Shown here: piece after piece, positions 52,391-61,565 of the stretch
Position numbering within the stretch: the first letter of the stretch is position 1
Layout of the letters: every line of letters starts with the position of its first letter
Origin: PALSA-693 sp963780345
GTDB taxonomy: Bacteria; Actinomycetota; Acidimicrobiia; Acidimicrobiales; Palsa-688
Length of the DNA stretch: 64,000 bases
Assembly (NCBI GenBank): GCA_963780345.1
Contig: CAWABU010000002.1
Location: 682,001-746,000 of the forward strand
Direction of reading: 5' to 3'
Notes under the pieces: generated by a model
The model's database searches: none
What the model saw: the letters and a program-made list of their open reading frames with translations, nothing else
What the model was told of the DNA's origin: nothing
Position numbers and translations under genes: made by a program

Positions 52391-54697
52391 TCAGGCCGAT
52401 GGGGTGCTGGTTGACGTGGTGGTCGATCCCGCCCCATGGCGGGGCGCCGTCGTCGAGGTGGTCGACGTCGTAGGGGCCGCGGTGGTGGACGGTGGGGGCA
52501 CGGTCGTGGTCACCGGCGGAGGGACCCCGAACAACGGCGGCGGAATCTGGTAGGGACCCCCCTCCGGTGTCCCCTGGATCGAGCCCGGCGGGCCCGGTTC
52601 GACCGGCAAGGTGGTAGTCGGCGCGGGCCGCAGGGCGGGGGCGGCGCGGGGCGCCTCGATGGGCGCCGGCTCCGTAAATGGCGTCACGGGCACTCCGGCG
52701 ACCGCCTGGCTCATAAACGCCTGCCAGGTGATCGCCGGCCAGGTACCCCCGTACACCGGGTCGATCCCTTTGACGACGCCCATGGCTGCGGCCTGGCTGT
52801 TGGCGTTGCCCATCCACACGGCGGCTGACAGCGTCGGCGTGTAGCCGACGAACCAGGCGTTGGTGTAGTTGCTGGTGGTGCCGGTTTTACCGGCGGCCGG
52901 ACGGCCCAGCTGAGCGGCGGTCCCGGTACCCCCGGAGATGACGCCCTCCAGGACCTTGGTGACGTTGTCGGCCACATTGGCCGGCAGCACCGGGGTCGTC
53001 GCCGGAAGCGGGCTGATGTTGTTGACGAGGATCCGACCGGCCCCGTTGACGATCTCCAGGATCGGAGTCGGAGCGGCGCGCTGACCGTGGTCGGCGAAGA
53101 CGCCGTAGGCGGAAGCCATGTCCAGGGGGGAGACGTCGAGTTCGCCGAGGGCGTAGCTCGGGCAGTAGAAGAAGGGCGGAGTGGAGTAGTAGGCGGACTC
53201 GATCCCGAGTTTCCTGGCCGTGGTGGCCACGTTGTTGCAGCCCACCTGCGCGGCGATCTGGGCGTAGACGGTGTTGGTGGACTCGACGGTGGCCTGGGCG
53301 AGCGTCTCGGTGCCGATGATGCTGCCGGGTTCGTCGTTGTGGATCTGACAGGCGCTCGGTAGCTGCCCCGCCGCCACCTGGCAGCCGGGGATCTGGTAGA
53401 CGCCGGGGGCCGGGAAGGTCGTGCCCGGCTGAACCCCCTGCTCGAAGGCGGTGGCGAGGGTGAATGGCTTCCACGCCGAGCCCGGCTGTCGCCCGTCACC
53501 GCCTCCGGTAATGCTCCGTCCGGACCAGCAGGTCGCGGCCACCTCCACCGTGGCGTGGGCCGCGGGACGAGGATCGCAGCCGCCCAGCGCCAGGTTGACC
53601 TGGGAGGTCGACCCGAAGCCTCGCCCGCCGACCAGGGCCGGTACGAACCCGGTGCTCGGCTCGACCACGGCCATGGCCATGTCGAGGGGCGGGCTGGTCC
53701 CGGACAGCGTGGTCCGGACCGCGGCGTAGGCGTCCGCCTGGACGGTCGGATCGAGCGTGGTCTGGACCCGGAGGCCGCCGCCGTAGACCTCCGCAGCCGG
53801 GAAGTGGGCCAGCAGCCAGCGGGTCACGTAGTCAACGAAATCGGGGTATGCGGTGGACGGGGCTGAGTTTTGGTAGACGACGGTGGCCCCGTGCGGGAGG
53901 CGATGGCCGTCATCGAGCGCCAACCGCTGGGCCAGCGCCGCCCGGTACTGGGCCGGAGTGAGATAGCCCTGCTGCTGCATCTCTTTGAGAACCAGCCGCC
54001 GGGCCGTCTCCGCGGCGGCGAGGCTTTCTCGTGGAGCCCGGGCGCTCGGGGCCGGAATGAGCCCGGCGAGGGTGGCCGCCTGCGACGCATTCAGGCGGCT
54101 GGCGGGGACGTGGAAGTAGTTTTCGGCTGCTGCGCCTATCCCGTAGTTGCCGTCGCCGAAGTAGACGAGGGTCAGATAGCGATAGAGGATCTCGTTTTTG
54201 CTGGCTTCGCGGGAGAGCTGGCTGGCCAGGATGGCTTCGCGAACCTTGCGCACGAGCGTGCGCTGCTGGTTGGTGAAGGCCAGCTTGACGTACTGCTGGG
54301 TGATCGTTGAGCCGCCCTGCAGCGGGCCCTTGTGGCGGACGTCGTCGTAGAGGGCGCGCAGGGTTCCACGGAAGTCGACGCCGCCGTGATGGTAGAAGTT
54401 GCGGTCCTCGTCAGCCACGACGGCCTCCTTGAGCACCTCGGGAATCTCTGCTTCGGTGACCGGGACGTTGCGGTCGTACTGTTGCAACGTGGCGATCTGG
54501 TGGCCGTAACGGTCGTAGATGATCGTCGGCAGGATGCTCGGATTCGGCTTCGGGATAGGGATGGTCGCCGGCAGGGGGAGAAAGATCAAGCCGGCCAGAA
54601 CGGTGGCGGCGAAGGCCGCCGGCGCGCCCACGAAAACCACGATGGCCAGGAACAGCGAGCCGAAGATGGTCTTAACGATCCTCCAGAGCAATCGCAT
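52391..54697 (-). CDS. Bifunctional penicillin-binding protein 1A (PonA2-like)
   Basis: 768-residue class A PBP that polymerises and cross-links peptidoglycan. One N-terminal membrane anchor (about 8-42), then a GT51 transglycosylase with catalytic Glu in ADEDRNFYHHGG and GGSTITQQYVK, and a transpeptidase with SxxK in PGSAWKPF, S-T-N in VESTNTVY and GKTGTTSN. The C-terminus is a Pro/Thr/Ser-rich tail without PASTA domains. The order PBP - whiB - ArsA - ArsA matches ponA2 - whiB4 - Rv3680 - Rv3679 of M. tuberculosis. Confidence 0.95.
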   Translation of the reverse strand: MRLLWRIVKTIFGSLFLAIVVFVGAPAAFAATVLAGLIFLPLPATIPIPKPNPSILPTIIYDRYGHQIATLQQYDRNVPVTEAEIPEVLKEAVVADEDRNFYHHGGVDFRGTLRALYDDVRHKGPLQGGSTITQQYVKLAFTNQQRTLVRKVREAILASQLSREASKNEILYRYLTLVYFGDGNYGIGAAAENYFHVPASRLNASQAATLAGLIPAPSARAPRESLAAAETARRLVLKEMQQQGYLTPAQYRAALAQRLALDDGHRLPHGATVVYQNSAPSTAYPDFVDYVTRWLLAHFPAAEVYGGGLRVQTTLDPTVQADAYAAVRTTLSGTSPPLDMAMAVVEPSTGFVPALVGGRGFGSTSQVNLALGGCDPRPAAHATVEVAATCWSGRSITGGGDGRQPGSAWKPFTLATAFEQGVQPGTTFPAPGVYQIPGCQVAAGQLPSACQIHNDEPGSIIGTETLAQATVESTNTVYAQIAAQVGCNNVATTARKLGIESAYYSTPPFFYCPSYALGELDVSPLDMASAYGVFADHGQRAAPTPILEIVNGAGRILVNNISPLPATTPVLPANVADNVTKVLEGVISGGTGTAAQLGRPAAGKTGTTSNYTNAWFVGYTPTLSAAVWMGNANSQAAAMGVVKGIDPVYGGTWPAITWQAFMSQAVAGVPVTPFTEPAPIEAPRAAPALRPAPTTTLPVEPGPPGSIQGTPEGGPYQIPPPLFGVPPPVTTTVPPPSTTAAPTTSTTSTTAPRHGAGSTTTSTSTPSA

Positions 54698-54834
54698 GCC
54701 TAGTGGGCCGACCAGAAAGTCGACGCTCGAAAACCCCTCGTCAGGACCCCTGATGTCCGGCGGCGAGTTCGCGGGCGGCCCACTACGTCAGCTTCGCGCA
54801 CGGCCAGGTGGGCGCTGGGGGCAGCCTGCTCCGC

Positions 54835-55146
54835 TCAGTCGACGTCGATCAACACGTCCTCACCGTCCGACCGGACCGGATATCGGCGCAGCCCGGCCCG
54901 GCGCCCGAACAAGGTGAGGTGCTCCCCTGTCCGCAGGTCGTAGCGCCATCCATGCCACGGGCAGGTCACACAGCCCGCTTCGACCAGCCCGTCGTCGATC
55001 GGATTGCCCAGATGACGGCACACATTGTCGACCGCGACCAGCTGGTCGCCCACCCGGAAGACCGCGATCGGCCGGGTCCCAACCCACACGGGCCACCCCC
55101 GGTCGGCGGGGATCTCGTCGCGCCGACACACCACTCGCCAGGTCAC
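54835..55146 (-). CDS. Rieske 2Fe-2S ferredoxin-like protein
   Basis: 103-residue Rieske domain protein with both ligand pairs: C43/H45 in VCRHLG and C62/H65 in CPWHGW. It is the size of a free ferredoxin component, so it probably transfers electrons to an oxygenase or acts as a redox sensor. It is inserted between the PBP and whiB genes, where M. tuberculosis has no gene. Start GTG 55146. Confidence 0.92.
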   Translation of the reverse strand: MTWRVVCRRDEIPADRGWPVWVGTRPIAVFRVGDQLVAVDNVCRHLGNPIDDGLVEAGCVTCPWHGWRYDLRTGEHLTLFGRRAGLRRYPVRSDGEDVLIDVD

Positions 55147-55218
55147 CGACCGGCACGGCAGTTATCGGGCTGGCGCACCGGTGGCGCGGCCCGGGTCGGC
55201 AGCCCTCCGGGACGAGAC

Positions 55219-55479
55219 TCAGCGACCGAGCAGCTCCCGGCGCTCCACCTCGTTGTACCCACCCCAAATGCCATGTGGCTCACGGATACGCAGGGCGTAA
55301 TCCAGACAGGGCCGCTTGACCGGGCAGGTGGCACAAATGGCCTTGGCCCTGGCCTCCCGGAACTCCTTGTCGTCCTTGCGCTCGAAGTGAGAGGGCGGGA
55401 AGAAGAGTGCAGTGTGCGGCCCGCGACAAGCAGCCTTGGCCTGCCACGCTTCTTCGACATGTTGGACGCTTGCCACCAT
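55219..55479 (-). CDS. WhiB-family iron-sulfur transcription factor (WhiB4-like)
   Basis: 86-residue WhiB protein with the four cluster cysteines C18, C49, C52 and C58 (AACRGP; CATCPVKRPC), the GIWGG turn and a short basic/acidic tail (YNEVERRELLGR). It binds a redox- or NO-sensitive 4Fe-4S cluster and controls transcription together with sigma factors. The context (PBP on one side, ArsA pair on the other) is that of whiB4. ATG at 55479 follows a GGGGGG-rich ribosome site; the frame upstream is rejected. Confidence 0.92.
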   Translation of the reverse strand: MVASVQHVEEAWQAKAACRGPHTALFFPPSHFERKDDKEFREARAKAICATCPVKRPCLDYALRIREPHGIWGGYNEVERRELLGR

Positions 55480-55723
55480 CCCCCCTTTCCCCCTTTCCTT
55501 CTGGTGCAACGTACTCCCAGCCCCGTCGCGCAACAAGGGGCAATATTTCAAAATCCACGACCCTGACCAGCACTTTCCTCGGGCAGTTGGCGTGAACGCG
55601 GCGTGGGTAGTCTGACGTCGAGCCGAGCCTGACCGAACCGACCCCCCTGACCGACCCGGTCCGCACACCGGTCGGCCGCAGGCACCGAGCCGGACCGATG
55701 TTGTCGTTGCCGTTGGGAGGCAC

Positions 55724-56716
55724 GTGGTACCCGCATCCTTCGTTCCGCCAGCGCGGGTGATCATTGTGGCCGGGAAGGGAGGGGTCGGCAAGACCACCGT
55801 CGCCGCCGCACTCGGTTGGCAGGCGGCTCGGGCCGGCTACTCCACCCTGATCGTCGAGGTGGAGGGCAAGAGCGGCCTACCGGCCCTCTTCGGGCGCACC
55901 GAGCCGCTCTCCTACCAGGAGACGGTCCTCCTCGAAGCCGGGCAGCTCGAGGATGGGCCAGAATGCGCAAGCGCCGAGGTTCGAGGCCGGACGTTGACCC
56001 CGGATGACGCTCTACAAGAATATCTTGATGATCATGGAATGCAGCGTATCTCGCGACGGCTGCTCGCCAGCGGCACTCTCGACGTGGTCGCCACGGCTGT
56101 GCCCGGCATCAAAGACATCCTGGTGCTCGGCAAGGTCAAGCAGCTCGAGGCCCGCAGTGCCGCCGGGGGCCCGGGCTCGCCGGACTTCATCGTGGTCGAT
56201 GCTCCGGCCGCCGGGCACGCGGTCACCTTCCTGGCCAGCGCCTACGGGTTACTCGACGCGGCCGCAGTCGGGCCGATCCGCGACCAGGCCGTCGACGTCA
56301 TCGACCTGCTCGGTGATCCCGACCGCTGCCAGGTGATGCTCGTGACGGTGCCGGAAGAAACACCGGTCAATGAAGCGGCCGAGACGGCCTTTCACCTGGA
56401 AGACCGGGCCCGAGTGCAGCTAGCCCCGATCGTGGTCAACGGCATCTGGGCCGACCTCGATCTGCCCCCGGACCCGGCCGCGACCATCGCCGCGGCCGGT
56501 CTGACGCTGGCCCCCTCCGACCGCGGCCGGGTCATCCACGCCGCAGAGTTTCGACGCCAGCGGCAGGCGCTGCAGGCGGCCCAGTTGGCGCGGCTGGCCG
56601 AAATGTTGCCCCTTCCACAGCTGCGCCTGCCCTACGTGTTCACGACCGACCTGGGCCCCGACGACGTGGCCGTGCTGGCGAACGCCCTGGGTGAACAGCT
56701 GGCGGCGACAGGATGA
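55724..56716 (+). CDS. ArsA/GET3-family ATPase (first of pair)
   Basis: 330-residue P-loop ATPase of the ArsA/GET3 type with deviant Walker A GKGGVGKTT (18-26) and switch region VVDAPAAGHAV near 165-175. It corresponds in position to Rv3680 of M. tuberculosis. These pairs act together in the cytoplasm; the mycobacterial ones are linked to stress tolerance and envelope integrity rather than arsenic. Start GTG 55724 with GGAGG 3 bases before it. It overlaps the second ATPase by 4 bases (ATGA). Confidence 0.9.
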   Translation: MVPASFVPPARVIIVAGKGGVGKTTVAAALGWQAARAGYSTLIVEVEGKSGLPALFGRTEPLSYQETVLLEAGQLEDGPECASAEVRGRTLTPDDALQEYLDDHGMQRISRRLLASGTLDVVATAVPGIKDILVLGKVKQLEARSAAGGPGSPDFIVVDAPAAGHAVTFLASAYGLLDAAAVGPIRDQAVDVIDLLGDPDRCQVMLVTVPEETPVNEAAETAFHLEDRARVQLAPIVVNGIWADLDLPPDPAATIAAAGLTLAPSDRGRVIHAAEFRRQRQALQAAQLARLAEMLPLPQLRLPYVFTTDLGPDDVAVLANALGEQLAATG

Positions 56717-57849
56717 GCACGGGTGCGGCCGTGGGACGCCCGGAGGACGATGCCCACACCGGTGGCGTCCTGACCGGGCTGGTCCTGGGCCGTCAGATCA
56801 TCATCTGCGCCGGCCCGGGGGGTGTCGGCAAGACCACCACGGCCGCCGCCATCGCCCTGCACGCGGCCCGGCTGGGACGGCGGGCCTGCGTGGTAACCAT
56901 CGATCCGGCCAAGCGCCTGGCCGATGCCCTCGGTCTGGACCAGCTGACCAACGAACCGCATCAGATCGACGGCGACTGGCAGCCCACGGGCGAGCTCTGG
57001 GCCCTGATGTTCGATACCAAAACCACCTTCGACGATGTCGTGGTTCGCAATGCGGGATCCCGGGAACAGGCCGAGGCCATCCTCGGCAACCGCCTGTACA
57101 GGAACATCTCCGGTGCGCTCGGTGGGACCCAGGAGTACATGGCGATGGAGAAGCTGTACGAACTCCATCGTGACCGCGGGTTCGATCTGGTCGTCGTGGA
57201 CACCCCGCCGACCCGGCACGCCCTGGACTTCCTCGACGCCCCGGCCCGACTAACCCGCTTCCTCGACAACCGGGTGTTCCGCCTGCTCATGACGCCCACC
57301 CGGGCCGGGCTGCGGGCGATCGGGCTGGCCACCCAGATGTTCCTGCGCACCATCAGCAAGGTGGTGGGGGGAGCCATCGTGACGGACGCCATGGCGTTCT
57401 TCGAAGCCTTCGAAGGGATGGAGCAGGGCTTTCGCGACCGGGCCGCCAAAGTCGAGGAGCTGCTCGTCGACGGCACCACGGCGTTTGTGGTGGTGTCATC
57501 GCCGCGGCGGGAGGCGATCGATGAGACCCTGTTCTTCGCCGACCGGCTCCGCCAGACGACCGGGCGGGTCGAGGCGTTGATCGTCAACCGGGTGTTCCCC
57601 TACTTCGGGCCGGTCCCGGATGGACTTCGAGTCGGCCCCGGGAACACGGACTCAGCCCAGCTCGCCGCCCTCGTCGCCAACCTCGAGGACCTGGATCGAG
57701 TCGCCAGCAGGGAACAGGAGCAGGTCAAGGCCCTGGCCGCCCGGCTCCCGGGGGCGGCCGTCATCCAGGTACCGTTCCTCGCCGGCGACGTCCACGACAT
57801 CGATGGGCTGACCGAGGTGGGCCGGTGGCTTTTCGATCCCGGGCCGTAG
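56713..57849 (+). CDS. ArsA/GET3-family ATPase (second of pair)
   Basis: 378-residue partner ATPase: Walker A GPGGVGKTT (about 36-44), AKRLADALGLD, and switch II VVDTPPTRHALDFLDAP. It corresponds to Rv3679. The P-loop has Pro in place of the first Lys of the signature GKGGVGKT, so the two subunits are not equivalent, as in heterodimeric ArsA pairs. Co-translated with the first ATPase. Confidence 0.9.
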   Translation: MSTGAAVGRPEDDAHTGGVLTGLVLGRQIIICAGPGGVGKTTTAAAIALHAARLGRRACVVTIDPAKRLADALGLDQLTNEPHQIDGDWQPTGELWALMFDTKTTFDDVVVRNAGSREQAEAILGNRLYRNISGALGGTQEYMAMEKLYELHRDRGFDLVVVDTPPTRHALDFLDAPARLTRFLDNRVFRLLMTPTRAGLRAIGLATQMFLRTISKVVGGAIVTDAMAFFEAFEGMEQGFRDRAAKVEELLVDGTTAFVVVSSPRREAIDETLFFADRLRQTTGRVEALIVNRVFPYFGPVPDGLRVGPGNTDSAQLAALVANLEDLDRVASREQEQVKALAARLPGAAVIQVPFLAGDVHDIDGLTEVGRWLFDPGP

Positions 57850-57933
57850 GCGCGCTCCTTGAGTGTTTCTCAGGCTATTTCAGTGGAAGTCTGATTGTCC
57901 TGACGCGGCGAGGCGAGGCCTGGTCGCCGGCTT

Positions 57934-58290
57934 TCACTCCTCGACGGGCGCGTTTTTCTCCAGGGCCGCGGCGGCCTCCTCGACGGTCTCGACGACCGTG
58001 ACGATGCGGTCGAAGCCGGTCGTACGGAGCAGGCGGATCAGCGTCGGGCGGTTGCAGGCCACGGCCACATCGCCGCCCAGCTCGCGGGTACGGCGGATCC
58101 CGCCGATCAGCGCGCCCAGCCCGGCCGAATCGACGAAGGGGATCCCGGACATGTCGATGAGCAGCTGTTTGCTGGAGGCCATCTCCGCCAGGGCCTGACG
58201 GAACTGGCTGACGGTGAAGGCGTCCAGCTCGCCGACAGGCCGGCAGATGGTGTAGCCCTCGGGCGTCTGGTCCTGGTGGATGGTGAGCAC
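57934..58290 (-). CDS. STAS-domain anti-sigma factor antagonist, orphan
   Basis: 118-residue STAS protein with the phosphorylatable serine S55 in PFVDSAGLG. The GTG at 58290 has GGGAGG 5 bases upstream, giving a compact domain; a longer frame to 58338 is less likely. No kinase gene is adjacent; the RsbW-like kinase at 2.5 kb belongs to a different antagonist. It may couple to a kinase elsewhere. Confidence 0.85.
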   Translation of the reverse strand: MLTIHQDQTPEGYTICRPVGELDAFTVSQFRQALAEMASSKQLLIDMSGIPFVDSAGLGALIGGIRRTRELGGDVAVACNRPTLIRLLRTTGFDRIVTVVETVEEAAAALEKNAPVEE

Positions 58291-58364
58291 GCAACCTCCC
58301 AAACCGCCACCCGGCGGCACCTCCAGGATGGTACCCACGGGAACGCTCGCGGTACCCTCGCCGG

Positions 58365-58787
58365 GTGCCCGCCATCCTTATCGCCACCGACTCGGCCGCG
58401 GTCTATGACGAGATCCGCTCCGTGGTGGCCGAGCCTGCGACGGCGGTGCGATGGGTGAGCAAGGGCGAGGCGGTGCGGGATTCGGTGAACGCCCAGCCGG
58501 TTGATCTGGCGATCGTCGACAGTCAGATCGGCACCATGGGCGGGGTGGCGGTCGCCCTGGATCTCCGCCTCGAGGCCGATGCCGGCCGGCTCGACCCCTG
58601 CCCGGTCCTGCTGGTGCTGGACCGCCGGCCGGACGTGTTCATGGCCCGGCGGAGCGGCGCGGAGGGATGGATCGTCAGGCCGCTCGACCCGATCCGCCTG
58701 GGCAAGGCCGTGAGGGCTCTGCTCGGGGGCGGCACCTGGCACGACACCAGTTACCTGCCTGACCCGGTCGCGGTGCCGTTCGGCTGA
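58365..58787 (+). CDS. Receiver-like (CheY-fold) protein
   Basis: 140-residue single-domain protein with a response-regulator receiver pattern: D9 in IATDS, presumed phospho-Asp D52 in AIVDSQIG, and VRPLDP near 105-110 where receivers usually have KP; the lysine is replaced by Arg. It has no output domain. It is divergent from the STAS gene and overlaps the amidase start by one base. Phosphorylation is uncertain. Confidence 0.75.
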   Translation: MPAILIATDSAAVYDEIRSVVAEPATAVRWVSKGEAVRDSVNAQPVDLAIVDSQIGTMGGVAVALDLRLEADAGRLDPCPVLLVLDRRPDVFMARRSGAEGWIVRPLDPIRLGKAVRALLGGGTWHDTSYLPDPVAVPFG

Positions 58788-60145
58788 TGCGGGCGGCATT
58801 GGCGGCGGCGGTCCGCGAGGGCCGCGTGGACCCCGTGACGCTGGTGGAGGAAAGCCTGGGCCGCATCGAGGCCCACAACGGTCGCCTGAATGCGGTCACC
58901 GCCCTTCGGGCCGAAGCGGCCCGGGCCGAGGCGGCGGCGTCGCCGCGCACCGGAGCCCTCGCCGGGTTGCCGCTGCTGGTCAAGGACCTGGCCCGCTGCC
59001 AGGGCATGGTGACGACCATGGGGTCGAGCCTCTTCGCCGATGCCCGGCCCGACGACGTCGACGACGTGGTGGTGGCTCGTTTGAAGGCCGCCGGAGCCAT
59101 CGTCATCGGGCGGACCAACTCGCCGGCGTTCGGGCACTCGGCGTATACCACCAATCTCCTGTTCGGGCCGTCGCGAAACCCCTGGAACCCGGACCGCTCC
59201 CCGGGCGGGTCGAGCGGCGGTTCGGCCGCGGCCCTGGCCGCGGGGCTGGTGCCATTGGCCACGACCTCGGACGGCGGCGGCTCGGTGCGGATACCGGCGA
59301 GCTGCTGCGGCCTGGTCGGTTACAAGCCCACCATGGGCGGGATCGGACGCAACGTGCTGCCCCGGTGGATCGAGTTCTCGACCCAGGGCGCGACCGGCTC
59401 CACCGTCGCCGACGTGGTGCTCGAAGCGTCAGTGACCCTGGGTCCCGCCCCGGGTGACTTCTTGTCGGTGCCTCGCCGGGCGGTCGCGCTCGAACCGGCC
59501 CGGCCGCGAGCGGTCCTGGCCACCCGCAGCTTTCGCGCCGGCGTGGATCCGGCCATCGAGTCGGCGTTCGAGGAGGTACTGCGGGTCCTCGTCCGGGCCG
59601 GATTCCCGGTCCGGGCCGTCGATCCACCGTCGGACCGGCGGGTAGCCGCGGCCTGGGCCAAGGTGTCGGCTACGGAGCTGGCCGAGAGCCTCGAACCTTT
59701 TCGCAGCCGGTGGAACGAGCTCGAGCCGTCACTCCAGGATCAGCTCCACTACGGGGCCGGGGTCAGCGCCTCGGACTACGTCGCCGCCCAGCGGTTCCGC
59801 CACGACGTGACGGCCCGGTTCGACGACCTGCTGGGTGAGGACTCGGTCCTGGTGGTCCCGACCGTCAACGTGGTCAGCTGGCCGCCCGAAGGCCCGCTGC
59901 CCACCAGTGCCGGCGACGTCCACGACGATGCCGCCATCGCCGTCAACACCCCCGACCTCAACTTCACCGGCCACCCGGCGGTCAGCGTGCCGCTCGGCCG
60001 GGATGGAGCGGGCGTGCCGTTCGGACTCCAGATCGTGGCGCCCCGGTTCTCGGACGGACTGGCCCTCGGGTTGGCGGAGGTGCTGGAACGGGAGCGGCCC
60101 TGGCCCCTCGTGGCTCCGGGGTACCAGCCGTTCTGGGAACCGTAA
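58787..60145 (+). CDS. Amidase-signature-family hydrolase
   Basis: 452-residue amidase. The Ser-cisSer-Lys triad is visible: K66 in PLLVKDLA, S142 in SPGGSSGGSAA and nucleophile S166 in SDGGGSVRIPAS. It hydrolyses an amide or ester; GatA of the transamidosome has the same fold but would be in a gat operon, which is absent. The ATG overlaps the stop of the receiver gene (TGATG), implying coupling. The 3' end lies beside the tRNA-Pro integration site and looks intact. Confidence 0.9.
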   Translation: MRAALAAAVREGRVDPVTLVEESLGRIEAHNGRLNAVTALRAEAARAEAAASPRTGALAGLPLLVKDLARCQGMVTTMGSSLFADARPDDVDDVVVARLKAAGAIVIGRTNSPAFGHSAYTTNLLFGPSRNPWNPDRSPGGSSGGSAAALAAGLVPLATTSDGGGSVRIPASCCGLVGYKPTMGGIGRNVLPRWIEFSTQGATGSTVADVVLEASVTLGPAPGDFLSVPRRAVALEPARPRAVLATRSFRAGVDPAIESAFEEVLRVLVRAGFPVRAVDPPSDRRVAAAWAKVSATELAESLEPFRSRWNELEPSLQDQLHYGAGVSASDYVAAQRFRHDVTARFDDLLGEDSVLVVPTVNVVSWPPEGPLPTSAGDVHDDAAIAVNTPDLNFTGHPAVSVPLGRDGAGVPFGLQIVAPRFSDGLALGLAEVLERERPWPLVAPGYQPFWEP

Positions 60146-61562
60146 CGACACGGCCAGTGCCGTTGCGGGTGCGGCTACTCCACTCTCGGCTGGGTGGGCC
60201 CGGGGTGGGTGACCGGCGCCGGAGCCCGCCGTGGGATGGTCTCGGGCCTCTGCTCGGGCGGCCGTCGACTACCATGACCCGGACCGGGAAGTAGCGCAGC
60301 TTGGTTAGCGCGCAGCGTTCGGGACGCTGAGGCCGGGGGTTCAAATCCCCCCTTCCCGACCACAAAAGTGCTGGTAGGGGGCTTGCGGCTTCCGCAGGTG
60401 ATGCCCTCGGGAGGGCCCATGGCACCTCCATGGCACATATATCTTCTTTGACGCTCCCTTCTTCGGCCTCCGCGGGCGTCGCCTGAAATAGCGCCGCGAC
60501 GCGGTCGGCGGCGTCGCGGTCAGCCGCAGTGGTGGCCTGGGCGTACACCGCCAGAGTGAGTCGGGGATCGGAGTGACCGAGGCGGGTCTGGGCCGTCTTG
60601 AGGTCGATCCCGGCTCTCACCAAGGCGGTGGCGTTGGCCCGGCGCAGGTCGTGGAAGGTGAGCCAGGGAAGCCCGACCGCCCTGGTGGCCGGCAACCAAT
60701 ACCGCACCCGCCAGTGGGCGTAGTCCAGAGGGCCGCCCTGGGGCATGCAGAATACGTAGGCGTCAACGTCTCGCCAGGTCAGTCCTCGCCGTCCCATGTG
60801 GGCGGCCAGAAGGTCCATCAAGACGGCGGGGACGCTGAGGGTGCGACGCCCAGCGGCGGACTTCGGAGGCCCTGAGACCATGACACCGTGGCGAACCCGA
60901 GTCAGCTGTTCGGCCACGGCAAGGGTGCGGTTGGCGAAGTCGAGCCGGCCGACCCGTAGGCCCGCGCACTCGCCCCAGCGCAGCCCCAGCACCGCCCCCA
61001 GGTACAACATCGGGGACCAGTCGGGACCGAGGCTCGCATCAAGGCGCGCCAACTCTTCGGCAGTGATGACCCGTCGAGTCTCCTGTTCGATCGAGGGCAG
61101 CTTGACGTTGCGGCATGGGGAGCGGACCAGGCGGTCATCGTCAACGGCGGCCGTGAAGACGGCGCGTACGACGTCGTACTGGCGGCGCACGGTGCGCGGC
61201 GATGCGGTCTTGGACCAGGCGTTGACGAGGTCCTGGATGTCCCACGGGGTGATGGTCGCAAGTTTGCGTGAGCCGAGCGCGGGCAGAAGGTGGTTGCGCA
61301 GCACCGACTCATCGCGGGCCAGGCTCGATTGTCGCTTCGACGGGTCACGCCCCAGCCACATCCCCGCCCATTCGCGAAACGTCAGGGACGAGCGGCGGGG
61401 GTCGACCCAGGCGCCTCGACTGCGATCGGCGAGCTCACGGGCCTGGAAGGTCTCCGCCTGCTTCCGGGTGCGAAAGGTCCGCTTGTAGGGGTGACCGTCG
61501 GGAGCACGAAGGCGGACGTCGTACACCACGCCACGCTTAGTCTGGCGGCGGTCGATGCTCAC
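59982..61562 (-). CDS. int: Tyrosine-recombinase integrase reading through the tRNA attachment site
   Basis: 526-codon frame; the integrase proper is about 390 residues. It has an N-terminal arm-binding domain (KRGVVYDVRLRAPDGHPYKRTFRTRKQAE), SAM-like core-binding domain and catalytic domain with Arg in GLRWGECAGLR, HDLRR, LGHSDP and Tyr in LTLAVYAQ. After that the frame runs antisense through tRNA-Pro (SGRGDLNPRP...) and into the amidase gene before stopping at 59982, so the last 130 residues are host-derived and would change on excision. GTG start, 3 bases after the xis stop. Confidence 0.9.
   Translation of the reverse strand: MSIDRRQTKRGVVYDVRLRAPDGHPYKRTFRTRKQAETFQARELADRSRGAWVDPRRSSLTFREWAGMWLGRDPSKRQSSLARDESVLRNHLLPALGSRKLATITPWDIQDLVNAWSKTASPRTVRRQYDVVRAVFTAAVDDDRLVRSPCRNVKLPSIEQETRRVITAEELARLDASLGPDWSPMLYLGAVLGLRWGECAGLRVGRLDFANRTLAVAEQLTRVRHGVMVSGPPKSAAGRRTLSVPAVLMDLLAAHMGRRGLTWRDVDAYVFCMPQGGPLDYAHWRVRYWLPATRAVGLPWLTFHDLRRANATALVRAGIDLKTAQTRLGHSDPRLTLAVYAQATTAADRDAADRVAALFQATPAEAEEGSVKEDICAMEVPWALPRASPAEAASPLPALLWSGRGDLNPRPQRPERCALTKLRYFPVRVMVVDGRPSRGPRPSHGGLRRRSPTPGPPSREWSSRTRNGTGRVVTVPRTAGTPEPRGARAAPVPAPPPTRGPVRPRTGAPRSGVRTARPLHPGRAAR
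60285..60362 (+). tRNA. tRNA-Pro (anticodon CGG)
   Basis: Cloverleaf read by eye: acceptor CGGGAAG / CTTCCCG, D stem GCGC/GCGC, anticodon stem CAGCG / CGCTG with loop TTCGGGA (anticodon CGG), T stem GGGGG / CCCCC with loop TTCAAAT, discriminator A and encoded CCA. The 3' end is the likely attachment site of the integrated element to the right. Confidence 0.95.
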
Positions 61563-61565
61563 GAT

